Assembly: GCF_900496995.4 (NCBI RefSeq)
Contig: NW_024470382.1
Coordinates: forward strand, 682,001 to 746,000
DNA from: Aquila chrysaetos chrysaetos
Lineage: Eukaryota > Chordata > Aves > Accipitriformes > Accipitridae
Length of the DNA: 64,000 bases
Reading direction: 5' to 3'
The translations under genes were made by a program, and so were the position numbers. The notes under the pieces are model-generated. The model was not told the origin of the DNA. It did not search any database and saw only the letters and a list, made by a program, of their open reading frames with translations. Below are positions 11,430 through 22,400 of this stretch, piece after piece (within the stretch, counting starts at the first letter, position 1; every line of letters begins with the position of its first letter).

Positions 11430-12145
11430 GTTACCCAAATCCGGAATAAAACTCCTTAACAGCAATGAGAAGTTAAGAAGCGGGCACTCCTTTATCGCAG
11501 CGCTGGGCACACGGGGGATCGCTCCGCCTATCGTGTGCACCTGTCTGGCCTAACTGTGCAGGTTAAATACACACCTGTTACTCACTAAACTTCTGGAAAA
11601 TGCTATACATAATCATTAACTTTCCGATAAATCATTAGCATATATGAATGTCTCTTCACGCAGGCGCAGTGAAGGTCTCTGGTGGTCTTCAGGAGCCCTC
11701 TGGTGGTCTTCCGTAGTCTTCCTCACTTGTCCGCTTCTTGACCTCTCTTGGGTGATTCTGCGCGGTACGATTCTCACCGTCATCTGTATTAGTTTACATA
11801 AAAATGCATACTATGTCTGTTCTTAAATTTAACCTTTCTAATCATTGGTCCTTCAGTCACACCATCTTATTAATATTCTTATGTTAAAACAATCATTGGT
11901 TAATCTCACTTAACTCTACTGATTGGAATCCTTGATAATTAGATCGAGGTGGGAAGGGTAAGGGGTTTCCAAGCAGCAAACTGGTGTCCATGATGGTTTC
12001 CTTAGTTTCTTAAAACAAAACACTACAAATCAACAAATCTTCGTCAAAGTTTCTGTGGTTAACTGATTTTAGACAATACTTGAATTCTTATGGTTACACA
12101 TAGTACATTTTCTAAAGTTCCTATGACTACATTTCAGACTTAACA
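11430..12145 (-). mobile_element. ERV LTR fossil, unassigned family
   Basis: Read on the minus strand, the AT-rich block starts TGTTAAGTCTGAAATG. It carries a TATA-like tatttaacc, then gcgataaagg and a terminal ttttattccgg stretch before gggtaac, which is the order expected of an LTR of about 700 bp. No PBS or coding region adjoins it, so it looks like a solo LTR. It sits at the edge of the CpG island. The family name is uncertain. Confidence 0.55.
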
Positions 12146-12879
12146 CTCCCGTACCTATGCTTCACAATTTTCTACTTCTTAATCAAACCAAACTCTTTTA
12201 TATAATCAAGTTTTAATTTCTTTATCAAAATATTTGCAGCAGGAGCGGTGTCTGCAGGAGCTCCTGCAGCAGGAGGGGCTCCAGCCTGGGGCCGGCTGCA
12301 GGAACCGAAGCTGCTGCTGCTGCTTTCCCTCTCCCAGAGGCCACACCGAGGGCTCGGGTGTCCGTTGGCTGCATCTGGCTGAGGTGTGCGTGGGCTGTCT
12401 CTGGCTGCGTTCTCCTGGCGGCAGGTGGACGCTTGCTGCCTTTGGCGAGGAGCTGCTGCGGCGGAAGCCAAAGAGATCAGAAGAAGGTGAAGCAGCTGGA
12501 GAAGGAGGACGGCCATCCCTCTGTCTCTCTCCAGCTGCAAGCAAGAGAGAGCCGACCTCTGCGGGGGAGGAGGGATCCCTCTGCGTAGTCCTCAGCAGAC
12601 CAGATCACCAACGTGCACCGTGGGCTCTGTATATGCAATGGCAAATATAGGGCGGCCCCATAGTGGGTGGCTGTGTATCTAGGAAGCCTCACGTTGTCAG
12701 CCACCAACGCGTTCTCTTAGGTGGAGGACAGGCAAGTGACTGGAGCTGCAGGAGGGGAAAGGCAGGAAAGGACACACAGACAGAGAAGGAAGTGCCAGAA
12801 CTGTAAAGTTTGCCTGGTAGTGCAGAGAGTCAGAGCTCCGGTGAGTCCCAGGCCCTTGGGGCCATGTCACCCCTCTTCT
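12146..12879. other. No gene recognised
   Basis: This stretch contains an acceptor-like tatttgcag at 12231-12239, followed by a 138-codon open frame rich in CAG/CTG codons. The frame has no recognisable domain and no supporting splice partners. The rest is a purine-rich patch (12720-12830) leading into the polypyrimidine block. Confidence 0.4.
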
Positions 12880-14937
12880 GCGCCCCTCATACCTCCCTGC
12901 CCCCTCCCCTTTCTCTCTGTGTAATTTTTTCTCACTTCCCTGTACCTCTTCCCCTATCTCTATTTTTGTGTCCTGCCCCCTGTCCCTCTCTTTTCTCCAG
13001 GTCCCTCTTTCTCTTTTGCTCTACGTGTCCCTTTTGGTTCCTTGCTGCCCCTCTCTCCTCCTCCCTGCCCCTCTGGTTTTTTCTTCCTCTCTCTCTGCCC
13101 TGCAGCCCATTGCCGTTGTTGTCTTCTCTGACTCTTTGTCCAGATCTGCATCGCGCTCTGATTTTCACAGTCTCTCTGGCCTGTTCCTTGTCCTTTGTCT
13201 CTCTCTGCTTGTATGTCTCCCTCTGTGTCCTTATCTGCCTGCCCCATCCCGCCGTCCTTCTGCTTCTCTTTCTTTCTCTCTGTCGCTCTGTCCTGCTCAT
13301 CCCTGTCTTTTTTCATTCTCTATGCCACTGTCCCTGTCCTTCTTCCTGTCCATCTCTTATCTCTCTGTCCCTCTCTGCTGCTCCCTGACACTTTGGGTTT
13401 TTTGCCCTTCCTCCACCTCCCTGCAGGGCTCCTGATACCTCTTTTGCTTTCCCCATCCTTCTCGTGCTGCTCACCGTCCCTGTCTTTCTCTTTGTCGTCA
13501 TTCTTGTCTGTCACTCTGGCCTGCTCCCTGCCCCAGTGTTTCTCACTATATCCTTCTGTCCTGCTCCCTGCCCCTATTCTTTTTTGCTCCCTATCCATCT
13601 TGCTGCCCACCCCAGGCTTTTTTTGCAATCTCTAGCCTGCCCCCAGTCCTTATTTTTCTTTCTCTCTCCTGCCCCCTCTCCCTCTTTCTGCCTCTCTTCC
13701 TCCTTCCCTGCTGCTTCTTTTTCCATCTCTGTCCAGACCCCTGTCCCTTTTTTGCTCTTGCTGTCCCCCTGTCATTTTTCTTGTCCCCATCTTTTCTGTC
13801 CTTCTGTCCCGTTCCCTGGCCCATCCTTTCTCACTATATCCCCTTGTCTGTCCCTTCTTTCCCCTCTCTCTTGCGCAGTATTTTTCTTTTCTCCATCTCT
13901 CCGTCCTGCTGCCCATCACGGTTGGTTTTTCCTCCCATGCTGTCCTGCTCTCTGTTCCTTTTTTCTCTCCCTGTCACTCTGGCCTGCCCCCTTTGTCTAT
14001 TTTTTACTTCCTCCATCTCAGTCCTGCAGCACATCACTATTTGTTGCCTCTTCCACCCCTTTGTCCTGCTCCCTGCCCCTGTCCTTGTCTCTCTTGCCTT
14101 TTGTTCTGCCGCCCATCTTTTCCCCCTTCTGCTCCATCTCTCTGTCCTGCTCCCTACTCCTCTCATTCTCTCTCTGGTTCTCTGTTCTTCTCCCCGAGTC
14201 CTCCCCCTGCCCTCTACCTTTGTGTCCTGCTCCCTCTTCAGGTTTTGCCCTCTCTTAGTCACTCTTTCCTGCTCCCTGTCGCTGTTATTTCTCACTCCAT
14301 CTCTGTCCTGCAGCTCAATGCTCTTTTTTCCTTCTCCATCTCTCTGTCCTGCTGCCCAACCCCGGCTTTTTTGCCTCCGTGTCCTGCTCCCTGTCTCTTT
14401 TTTTTTGCCTGTCTTTCTCTTTGTCCTTCCTCCCTGTCCCTTTTTTCTCTCTCTGTATCGCCTTGTCCTGCTCCCTGTCCCTGTCTTTCTCTGATGATCC
14501 ATGTACTTACTGCTCCCTGTTACCGTCTTGCCCTGTCCCCCACCCTTCTTCTTGTCTTTTTCTTCTCTCTATCCCTCTGTCCCTGCTGCTTCTCTCTCCA
14601 CCCCTGTCCTGCTCCCTGCCCCCATTTTTTCTGTCTTTATTTCTCTGTCCTGCTGCCTGTCCCATCGTTTCTTGCTATACACCGCTGTCCAGCTGGCTCT
14701 CCCTTTTACTTGTCCTCTCTTCCTCTTTCCTGCTTCTCAGCCCTCTTGTCCTCTTCCTCTGTCTCTGTCCTCCAGCCCATTGCTGTTTCCCCCCCCTTCT
14801 CGGTCTCTTTGTCCAAATCTGACCCTCTCTTTATTTCTCAGTCCCTTTGTCTTTCTCCCTGTCCTTTGTTTTCTCTCTCCGTCTGTACGTCCTACTCCCC
14901 GTCCCTGGATAGGTCCACCCTCCTCCACTGCTGCTTC
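12880..14937 (+). repeat. Polypyrimidine minisatellite
   Basis: About 2 kb of C/T-rich repeats of roughly 50-70 bases, with cores such as tctctgtcctgctccctgcc then ttttttctc. Composite blocks at about 13105 and 14770 match each other and 10020. The purine strand is nearly pure A/G. The long open frames here (S/L/P/F-rich on plus, R/K/E/G-rich on minus) are composition artefacts. The block ends exactly where the CR1 5' end begins. Confidence 0.9.
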
Positions 14938-15307
14938 TTCATTCAGTCAGCGGCGAGGCCAGCAGATGCAACGGTAAGTCGGCAGATAAGCGCTAGATTG
15001 AGGCAGACTGGGGGGTTCCCGAGGCCCAGGAGCGCCGGGGAAGAGCGGAGGGACCCGTCCAGAGCCGGCGGCTCTGGCGAGAGGGGCTGACACGGCGTGG
15101 GCGTTGCCAGGGCCAATCGCAGGAGATTTGAACGGCCCTAAGGAGCGCCAGCGACCGGGAGCGCGGCGAACAGGGCGTGGCGCGGCAGAAAGGGCGTGGC
15201 GCGGCAGTTCGCACAGGCAGGGAGTGCAGGTAGGGCGCAGCCCCCCCTCTTCCCAGCTCGAGAAGGCTACTCAAGTGGTGGGTGTCGGCCCAGAGGGAGA
15301 CCCAGGT

Positions 15308-16375
15308 ATGGCTGCCACTCGGGTGAAAGCCATTGTTGGGAAAAACGTGGCGACGCAGACAGAGCTCCCATGTAAACGTGCGGCTGTCCAGGTCTCTGGC
15401 TGCGGGGAGTGCCTGAGTCTACCACTACACTCTTGTGTGAGGTGTGACCAGGAGGATGATCTGCTCAGCCTGGTGGCAGAGCTGAAGGAGGAAGTGGAAA
15501 GGTTGAGGAGCATCAGGGAGTGTGAGAGGGAGATAGATTGGTGGGCCCACACCCTACCATCCCTGAGGCAGAGGCAGCAGATGGAGGCTCCACAAGAAGT
15601 GGAGGTTCCCCTGCCCTCTAGCCACCAAGCAGGAGGGGACCTAAGAGATGGAGAGGAATGGATACAGGTCCCTGCTCGGGGAGGCAGGCGAATCCGCTCC
15701 CGGTCTCCCTCACCTTCCCAGATGCCCCTGCGCAACAGGTATGGGGCTCTGGAACTTAAGGACCAGGCCAGTGAAGATCGGGGTGTAGATGACGTCCTAT
15801 CTAGGGAGGTGCCTAGGCCCAGTCAGGCAGCCCCACGCATTCTCACATCCTCTGAAAAAAGAAAAAGGAGGGTAATTGTCGTAGGCGATTCCCTTTTGAG
15901 GGGGACAGAGGGCCCAATATGCAGACCTGACCCATCCCACAGGGAAGTCTGCTGCCTCCCTGGGGCCCAGGTAAAAGACATTACCAGGGAACTCCCTGGT
16001 CTGGTTCGGACCTCTGATTATTGCCCGTCGCCGGTTGTGCAGGTTGGCAGTGATGAGATTGCAGAGAGAAATCCAAAGGCAATCAAAAGGGACTTCAGGG
16101 CACTGGGACGATTAGTAGAAAGATTGGGAGCACAGGTAGTGTTTTCCTCAATCCCTTCAGTGGCAGGGAAATACACTGAAAGGAACAGGAAAAGACACCT
16201 GGTTAATACGTGGCTCAGAGGCTGGTGCCATCGGTGGAATTTTGGATTTCTTGATCATGGGGAGGTTTACACAGCACCGGTCTTGCTAGCGACAGATGGT
16301 GTCCAGCTATCTCAAAGGGGTAAAAGAATCCTTGCTCATGAGATGGCAGGGCTCACAGAAAGAGCTTTAAACTAG
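15308..16375 (+). CDS. CR1 ORF1 protein (RNA-binding/esterase-like), copy 1
   Basis: The 355-aa frame starts at MAATRVKAIVGKNVATQTE, the usual CR1 ORF1 opening. The frame is open upstream to 15104 but that part is 5' UTR. A Cys-containing segment (CGECL ... CVRCDQEDD) precedes a short coiled coil (LLSLVAELKEEVERLRSI), a basic Arg/Ser segment and an SGNH/GDSL-type esterase domain with GDSLLRG. The conserved C-terminal 'DG.HLSQRGKRIL' reads DGVQLSQRGKRIL here, so the presumed catalytic His is Gln. Compared with copy 2, this copy lacks 24 nt (eight residues, around SEGSGST) before CVRC. CR1 ORF1 proteins bind RNA and assist retrotransposition. Confidence 0.9.
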   Translation: MAATRVKAIVGKNVATQTELPCKRAAVQVSGCGECLSLPLHSCVRCDQEDDLLSLVAELKEEVERLRSIRECEREIDWWAHTLPSLRQRQQMEAPQEVEVPLPSSHQAGGDLRDGEEWIQVPARGGRRIRSRSPSPSQMPLRNRYGALELKDQASEDRGVDDVLSREVPRPSQAAPRILTSSEKRKRRVIVVGDSLLRGTEGPICRPDPSHREVCCLPGAQVKDITRELPGLVRTSDYCPSPVVQVGSDEIAERNPKAIKRDFRALGRLVERLGAQVVFSSIPSVAGKYTERNRKRHLVNTWLRGWCHRWNFGFLDHGEVYTAPVLLATDGVQLSQRGKRILAHEMAGLTERALN

Positions 16376-16431
16376 GTTCGAAGGGGGTAAGGGATAAAAC
16401 TAGGTGCACCAGAGAGGAGCCTGGGGGCAGC

Positions 16432-19227
16432 ATGCCGATGTTAGGGGTGGATTCGATAACCCAACTCAAATGCATCTATGCCAACGCACGCAGCATGGGC
16501 AATAAACAGGAGGAGCTGGAAGGCATCGTGCAGCAGGATAGATATGACTTAGTTGCAATCATGGAAACGTGGTGGGACGACTCCCATGACTGGAGTGCTG
16601 CAATGGGTGGCTACAAGCTCTTCAGAAGGGATAGGCGAGGTAGAAGAGGTGGTGGGGTGGCTCTCTATGTTAGGGAATGTTTTGACTGTACAGAGCTACA
16701 CGATTCTGATGACAAGGTGGAGTGCTTATGGCTGAGGATGAGAGGGAAAGCCAATAAGACAGATATTGTGCTGGGAGTCTGTTATAGTCCGCCCGACCAG
16801 GTTGAAGAGATGGATGAATCATTCTACAAGTGGCTGGCAGTAGTCTCAGAATCGTGTGCCCTTGTTCGCGTGGGGGACTTTAACTTTCCAGACATCTGCT
16901 GGAAATACAACACAGCAGTGAGTAAACAATCTAGGAGGTTCCTGGAGTGTGTGGAAGATAACTTCCTGACACAGCCGGTGGGTGAGCCAACCAGGGGAGG
17001 AGCCTTGCTAGATCTGTTGTTTACGAACAGGGAAGGACTGGTGGGAGGTGTGATGGTCGGAGGCCGTCTTGGGCTTAGCGACCCTGAAATGATAGAATTC
17101 TCAATTCTTGGTGAGGCAAGGAAGGTGGTCAGCAAAACCACCGCTATGGACTTCCAGAGGGCTAGCTTTGGCCTCTTCGAGGCACTGGTTGAGAGAGTCC
17201 CTTGGGAGGCGGTCCTGAAGGGCAAAGGGGTCCAGGAGGGATGGACGTTCTTTAAGAAGGAAATCTTAATGGCTCAGGACCAGGCTATTCCCATGTGCCG
17301 CAAGTCGAACCGCCGAGGAAAAGGACTGGCCTGGCTGAACGGGGAGCTTTTGCTAGGACTCAAGAAAAAAAGGAGAGTTTATCATCTCTGGAGGAAAGGG
17401 CGGGCAACTTGAGAGGAGTACCGGGATCTTGTTAGATCATACAGAGAGAAAATTAGAAAGGCAAAAGCTCAGCTAGAACTAAATCTGGCCACTATCGTAA
17501 GGGTCAACAAAAAATGTTTTTACAAATATGTTAACAGTAGAAAGAATCCCAAGGAGAATATCTTTCCTTTAATGGATACAGAAGGGAACGTAGCAACCAG
17601 TGATGAGGAAAAGGCCGAGGTACTTAATGCCTTCTTTGCCTCAGTCTTTAATAGTGAGTCCAGTTATCCCCAGGGTACTCCACCCCTTGAGCTGGAAGGT
17701 AAGGATGAAGAGCATAACATACCCCCCTTAATCCAGGAGGAAATAGTTAGGGACCTACTACGCCATCTGGACACTCACAAATCTATGGGACCTGATGGGA
17801 TCCATCCAAGAGTACTGAGGGAACTGGCAGAGGTCCTTGCCAAGCCACTCCCTATCATCTATCAGCGTTCCTGGTCAACAGGGGAGGTCCCAGAGGACTG
17901 GAGGCTTGCCAATGTGACTCCCATTTATAAGAAGGGTCGGAGGGAGGATCCGGGGAACTACGGGCCTGTCAGCCTGACCTCGGTACCGGGGAAGATTATG
18001 GAACGGTTTGTCTTGAGAGCACTCACATGGCAAGTCCAGGATAAGAAGGGGATCAGGCCCACTCAGCATGGGTTTACGAAAGGCAGGTCCTGCTTGACCA
18101 ACCTGATCTCCTTCTATGACCAGGTGACCCGCCTAGTGGATGAGGCAAAGGCTGTGGATGTTGTCTACCTTGACTTCAGCAAGGCCTTTGACAGTGTCTC
18201 TCATGGCATACTCCTTGAGAAACTGGCGTCTCGTGGCCTGGATAAGTGCACTCTTCACTGGGTGAAAAACTGGCTGGATGGCCGAGCCCAGAGGGTTGTG
18301 GTGAAATCCAGTTGGCGGCGGGTCACAAGTGGTGTTCCCCAGAGCTCGGTGTTGGGCCCTGTTCTGTTTAATATCTTTATCGATGATTTGGATGAGGGGA
18401 TCGAGTGCTCCCTCAGGAAGTTTGCAGATGACACCAAGTTGGGAGGCAGGATCGATCTGCTTGAGGGTAGGGAGGCTCTACAGAGAGATCTGGACAGGCT
18501 GGATCGATGGGCTGAGGCCAATCGTATGAAGTTCAACAAGGCCAAGTGCCGGGTCCTGCACTTCGGTCACGGCAACCCCATGCAGCGCTACAGGCTTGGG
18601 GAAGAGTGGCTGGAAAGCTGCCTGGCAGAGAAAGACCTGGGTGTGCTGGTTGACAGCCGGCTGAGTATGAGCCAGCAGTGTGCCCAGGTGGCCAAGAAGG
18701 CCAATGGCATCGTAGCCTGTATCAGAAATAGTGTTGTGGCCAGCAGGAGCAGGGAGGTGGTTGTTCCCCTGTACTCGGTGCTGGTGAGGCCGCACCTCGA
18801 GTCCTGTGTTCAGTTTTGGGCCCCTCACTACAGGAAAGACATTGAGCTGCTGGAGCGTGTCCAGAGAAGGGCAACCAAGTTGGTGAGGGGCCTGGAGCAC
18901 AAGTCTTATGAGGAGTGGCTGAGGGAGCTGTGGCTGTTTAGTCTAGAAAAGAGGAGGCTGAGAGGAGACCTTCTAGCTCTCTACAACTACCTGAAAGGGG
19001 GTTGTAGTGAGGTGGGTGTTGGTCTCTTCTGTCAGGTGGCTGGAGATAGGACAAGAGGAAATGGCCTCAAGTTGAGGCAAGGGAGATTTAGGTTAGATAT
19101 TAGGAAAAATTTTTTTACTGAGAGGGTTGTCAAACATTGGAATAGGCTGCCCAGGGAAGTGGTTGAGTCACCATCCCTGGAGGTATTCAGAAAGCGAGTG
19201 GACGGGGTACTTCAGGACATGGTTTAG
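16432..19227 (+). pseudogene. CR1 ORF2 (endonuclease + reverse transcriptase), copy 1
   Basis: One reading frame of 932 codons is interrupted by a single TGA at 17410-17412, likely from CGA by CpG decay. The APE-type endonuclease part has YANARSMGNK, IMETWW and VGDFNFPDICW. The usual 'SDH' block reads LSDPEMIEF, so the catalytic His is Pro. The reverse transcriptase follows with [25 protein letters not shown] (usually PQGS) and FADDTKLGG, keeping the catalytic Asp residues. The C-terminal part ends [18 protein letters not shown]. The stop between EN and RT and the altered EN site make this copy inactive. Confidence 0.92.
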
Positions 19228-19298
19228 TGGGCATGGTTGATGGTTGGACTCGATGATCTTGAAGGTCTTTTCCAACCTAAATGATTCTATGATTCTTC

Positions 19299-19490
19299 CA
19301 CACTTGTGTAGAACCAGGAGATGCCATAGTGTGCCGATTCAGTAATGCCCTGGCAGCGGGGCTGCGCTGGGGAGGCCTGGCGGAAGGGGTGGCCCGACAG
19401 GGCTGTGAGGTCACAGAGCCCCGCTTTGACATGCTGTGCTGTGCCAGCTGCGGGCAACGCTGCGGCAGCAGTGGCAGCAGCGGCAGCAGC
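19299..19490 (+). promoter_or_regulatory. Gene A upstream region / 5' UTR
   Basis: This short region lies between the CR1 tail and the gene A start. It contains gctgtgaggtcacagag, conserved upstream of gene C (near 46195 on the minus strand), with a nuclear-receptor-like AGGTCA half-site. A ggcagcagtggcagcagc triplet stretch ends directly at the ATG, and gene C has a similar longer one. Conservation between old paralogues suggests function, but no TATA box is evident. Confidence 0.45.
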
Positions 19491-22400
19491 ATGGTGCGAG
19501 CCTGGGGGGCCGTGGTCCTCGCCTGCCTCCTTGTGCTGGCCCTGCAAGCCTGGGACGCCCAGGCTGCTCCAAGGCGAGCGCAGGGAGCAGGTAGGCAGGG
19601 GGGCAGGGGGCCAGCACCCAGCTCCGAGCAGGGCAGCGTGGCATCCACCGCACTTCAGCGGGGCAGCAGTGGGGCCGGGGCTAGGGCTGGGTCCGGGAGA
19701 GCAGCTGGGTCAGGCTGAGCGAGCCAGGCAGACACCCTGTGGGGAGGCATAGAGGGGCTGCAGCTGCTTCGGGGGCGTTTTCTGGGTGAGCAGGGGAGCT
19801 GGGAGCGGCGGTGCGGGGTAAGAAACCCGGCGCTGAGTCCCTGCGGGACCCTCCCTGCCGCCCAGCCCAGTCTGCCCCCAGTATGTGTGTTGGGCCAGGG
19901 GTGGCGAGTAAGTGGTGCTGCGGGAGCCAGGCGACAGCCCGTGGCAGCGCTTCTCCCCGGGCTGGCTGCAGCCGTGCCCAGGGCCGTGGGTCTGGCCTTC
20001 AGCCTCGGGGACGTCCCGGAGGGGCGTGCTCAGGACTCGTCCGCTTGGGAAAATGGGAGCATTCCTGCTCCCCTTGGATGACCCGCAGGTCCCCAGCCCG
20101 GAGGAACACGCAGGGGTAGCGCTGGCGCAGCCTTTCACAGGCTCTTGTCCCCAAGAAGCGTGGGCGATCACTTTTTCCTCCAGTTTGTTGGTGTTGGCTT
20201 CCTCAGCCAGTTTAACAGAGTGATTCGATGGAATTTGTTACAATGAAATCTGTGACTTAAAGATTCGAAAATGGCAAGGATCGCCCGAAACTTGCAGCAG
20301 GGTTGCACACAGGTGGAGGTTAAATCAAATCACACATGTGCACAGACGGAGAATTCCTGAGGTTGGGGGGGAATCCCAGAGGTAAGAAGTATTCAGTCTT
20401 CATTTGTTACTGGCCTTTTGTACTTTTTAATATTTGGTTTGTTATCTGTTAATGTTTTGTTGTGGTAGTTCAGCCTTCCAATGGCCAGCAGGCTCTTCTC
20501 TGTAAGAATCGTGAATGATCATTTTTTCCTCCGGGGCTACACGCTCCCACTTTAGTGTGGGCTTCCTTTTGTGTGTGTGAGAGGTCTGGTGAGAAGGCCC
20601 TGAGAGGCCGTATGTTTGTCCATCTGGTCCTTGAGGGGTATTGCACATGGGCTGGAGACAGAGGTTTGAAAGCTGCCAGGTCCCAGCCAGGTCCCTCTGC
20701 AGCTTTGGACATCTCAGCCCGCGTCTGGGTCCCGTGTTGTTGCCTGACCCCCTTCCAGTCACTGCGGGTCACTAAGGAAGAGGTAGATCACAACATGCGA
20801 TGGGAACGTTTTTCATCTCTGCTTGGTTACAGCTGTCCGTGGAGACAGGGGCTACTTGACTTCTCAACTTGAGCCTGTCCGTGAGCCTTGGGGTGATCCC
20901 ACAGGTAAGGCCCTTCAGTGAATGAGCATTTACATTTTAATTTTCTGTTCCTGTGAAATTTAGCTTACTACTCTCTTGTCTGATGCTCAGGCAGGCAGAA
21001 GAGCAGAGAGGGAATGGGTCTGGCTCAGTGATGTGCCCCGGGGCGCTCTGCCTTGCTAAGCTGTCTTTGCCAGCCTCTCTGCCCCTGCAGTGCTTCTAGG
21101 GCTGGCCGCAAGGCCAGTGGGCACGTCGGGGTTGAGCTTGGAGCTGGTGTGAGCTCCAGGGAGTCCTTTCTCCTGACAGTTCCATGCCTGGTTAGTGGCC
21201 ACTGCAGGCACCCGATAAATGTTTGCAAGATGCTCCTGAGTGGAAGGGAGAGAGGAGTGCTCTGGAGTAATCCTGTGTTTGAATTGCATTCACTGTCATT
21301 CAGATCTGAAGAAGTATGTTGGAAGTATTTCACGGGAGCTGCTCTGTCCTATGTTCATTTACAGATGTGGCTGCAGGCGGTGGTTATCCAGCTTCCCGGC
21401 TGGGTTTCAGGGCTGACCCACAGGCAGGTCGCATGGGTACGTCATGGCTTTTCACTTCTTTGAGAGCTGCCAGCTCAAAGTCCCAATGTCAGCCAGGTGC
21501 CTCTGCAGGTGTGAGCATACAGACCTGCATGTGCGTGCCGTGTCATGACGTGATCCCCTTGCATGTTCTGCTACTCAGTTATGACGATGTAGATCAGAAC
21601 ACGTGATGGTAACTTCTCGTGGGTGTTTGGTTGCAGACGTGGCCAGACAGAGGGCTTTTCCAGCTCCTTGGCTGAATCCTGGGCTGAATCCCAGCTGGCA
21701 TCCCAGGGGTGAGTAGTCAGTCTTTATTGACTTGACAGAATAAGCGCTCATTTTCAATATTTTATTCATGTGACTTTTACCTTCATAATTCCTGTTAATG
21801 TCCTCAAAGACAAAAGTATAAAGCTAAAATAGGGAACTATTCCCAAAAGATATCTGCAGTTCCAAAGGAAATCCTGAAAGACTTGGAGAAAGCAGCACCT
21901 GGTTAATGTATTTCACTCTGTTAACCGTACAGCTTGGGAAGCTGAGGTTTTAGATTCATGTGTGGACGTGCTGTAGCCTGCACAGCAGGAAGGGATCAGT
22001 CAGAGCCTCGCTGCAATGGCACTCGATTTCATGCCTTGCCTGGGCCGATGAGCCACAGAGATGATCCAGCACAGCGTCTGCTACCCGTTGTGGTTCTGGC
22101 TGAGTCCCAGAGGCAGCTGCTGCCCCAGTTGTACCATTACTGGTCAGAGCTGCTTTGTGCAGATGCTGGTATCCAGATGTCAGGAACCAGTGTGTGCTGA
22201 ATTTCTGTTCAGCTCATGCACAGCCCAGTTTGCGGCTGGGCAAGTTCAAGGCAGGAATGACGTCCCAAGAAGTCTTGGCTGCCCTTTCCTAATGTTGGAA
22301 GTCAGGTGCAGATGCTGATTCTGCAGGCATTTGTTTGTGATTGACGTTCAGCCTGCAGACTGATAGCTGTGGTAGGATGACTGTGACTGTTGGTGCTGCT

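Larger units (their letters stand above)
14938..19298 (+). mobile_element. Near full-length CR1 LINE, copy 1
   Basis: The element of about 4.36 kb has a GC-rich 5' UTR (14938-15307), ORF1 (15308-16375), ORF2 (16432-19227) and a 3' end with the CR1-typical 'gatgatcttgaaggtctttt ccaacct' and terminal attctatgattctt repeats. Most avian CR1 copies are severely 5'-truncated, so one with both ORFs is uncommon. ORF1 is open throughout and ORF2 has a single in-frame stop. It ends about 190 bp upstream of the gene A start codon. The equivalent position upstream of gene C lacks it, so it inserted after the A/C inverted duplication and before the tandem duplication. Confidence 0.95.

Noticed and set aside
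12234-12650. 138-codon frame after an acceptor-like site, with CAG/CTG-rich start
   Set aside because: No recognised domain and no matching donor or partner exon; a competing minus-strand frame of similar length overlaps it.
12810-15090. Long Ser/Leu/Pro/Phe-rich plus-strand frames (up to 365 codons) and Arg/Lys/Glu-rich minus-strand frames
   Set aside because: They arise from polypyrimidine/polypurine composition; the same holds for 49340-51320.
20296-20391. Possible extra gene A mini-exon ending at a gtaaga donor (reads EFLRLGGNPR)
   Set aside because: An in-frame TAA lies between the better acceptor and the donor; only a weak acceptor at about 20353 leaves it open, so it is not included.
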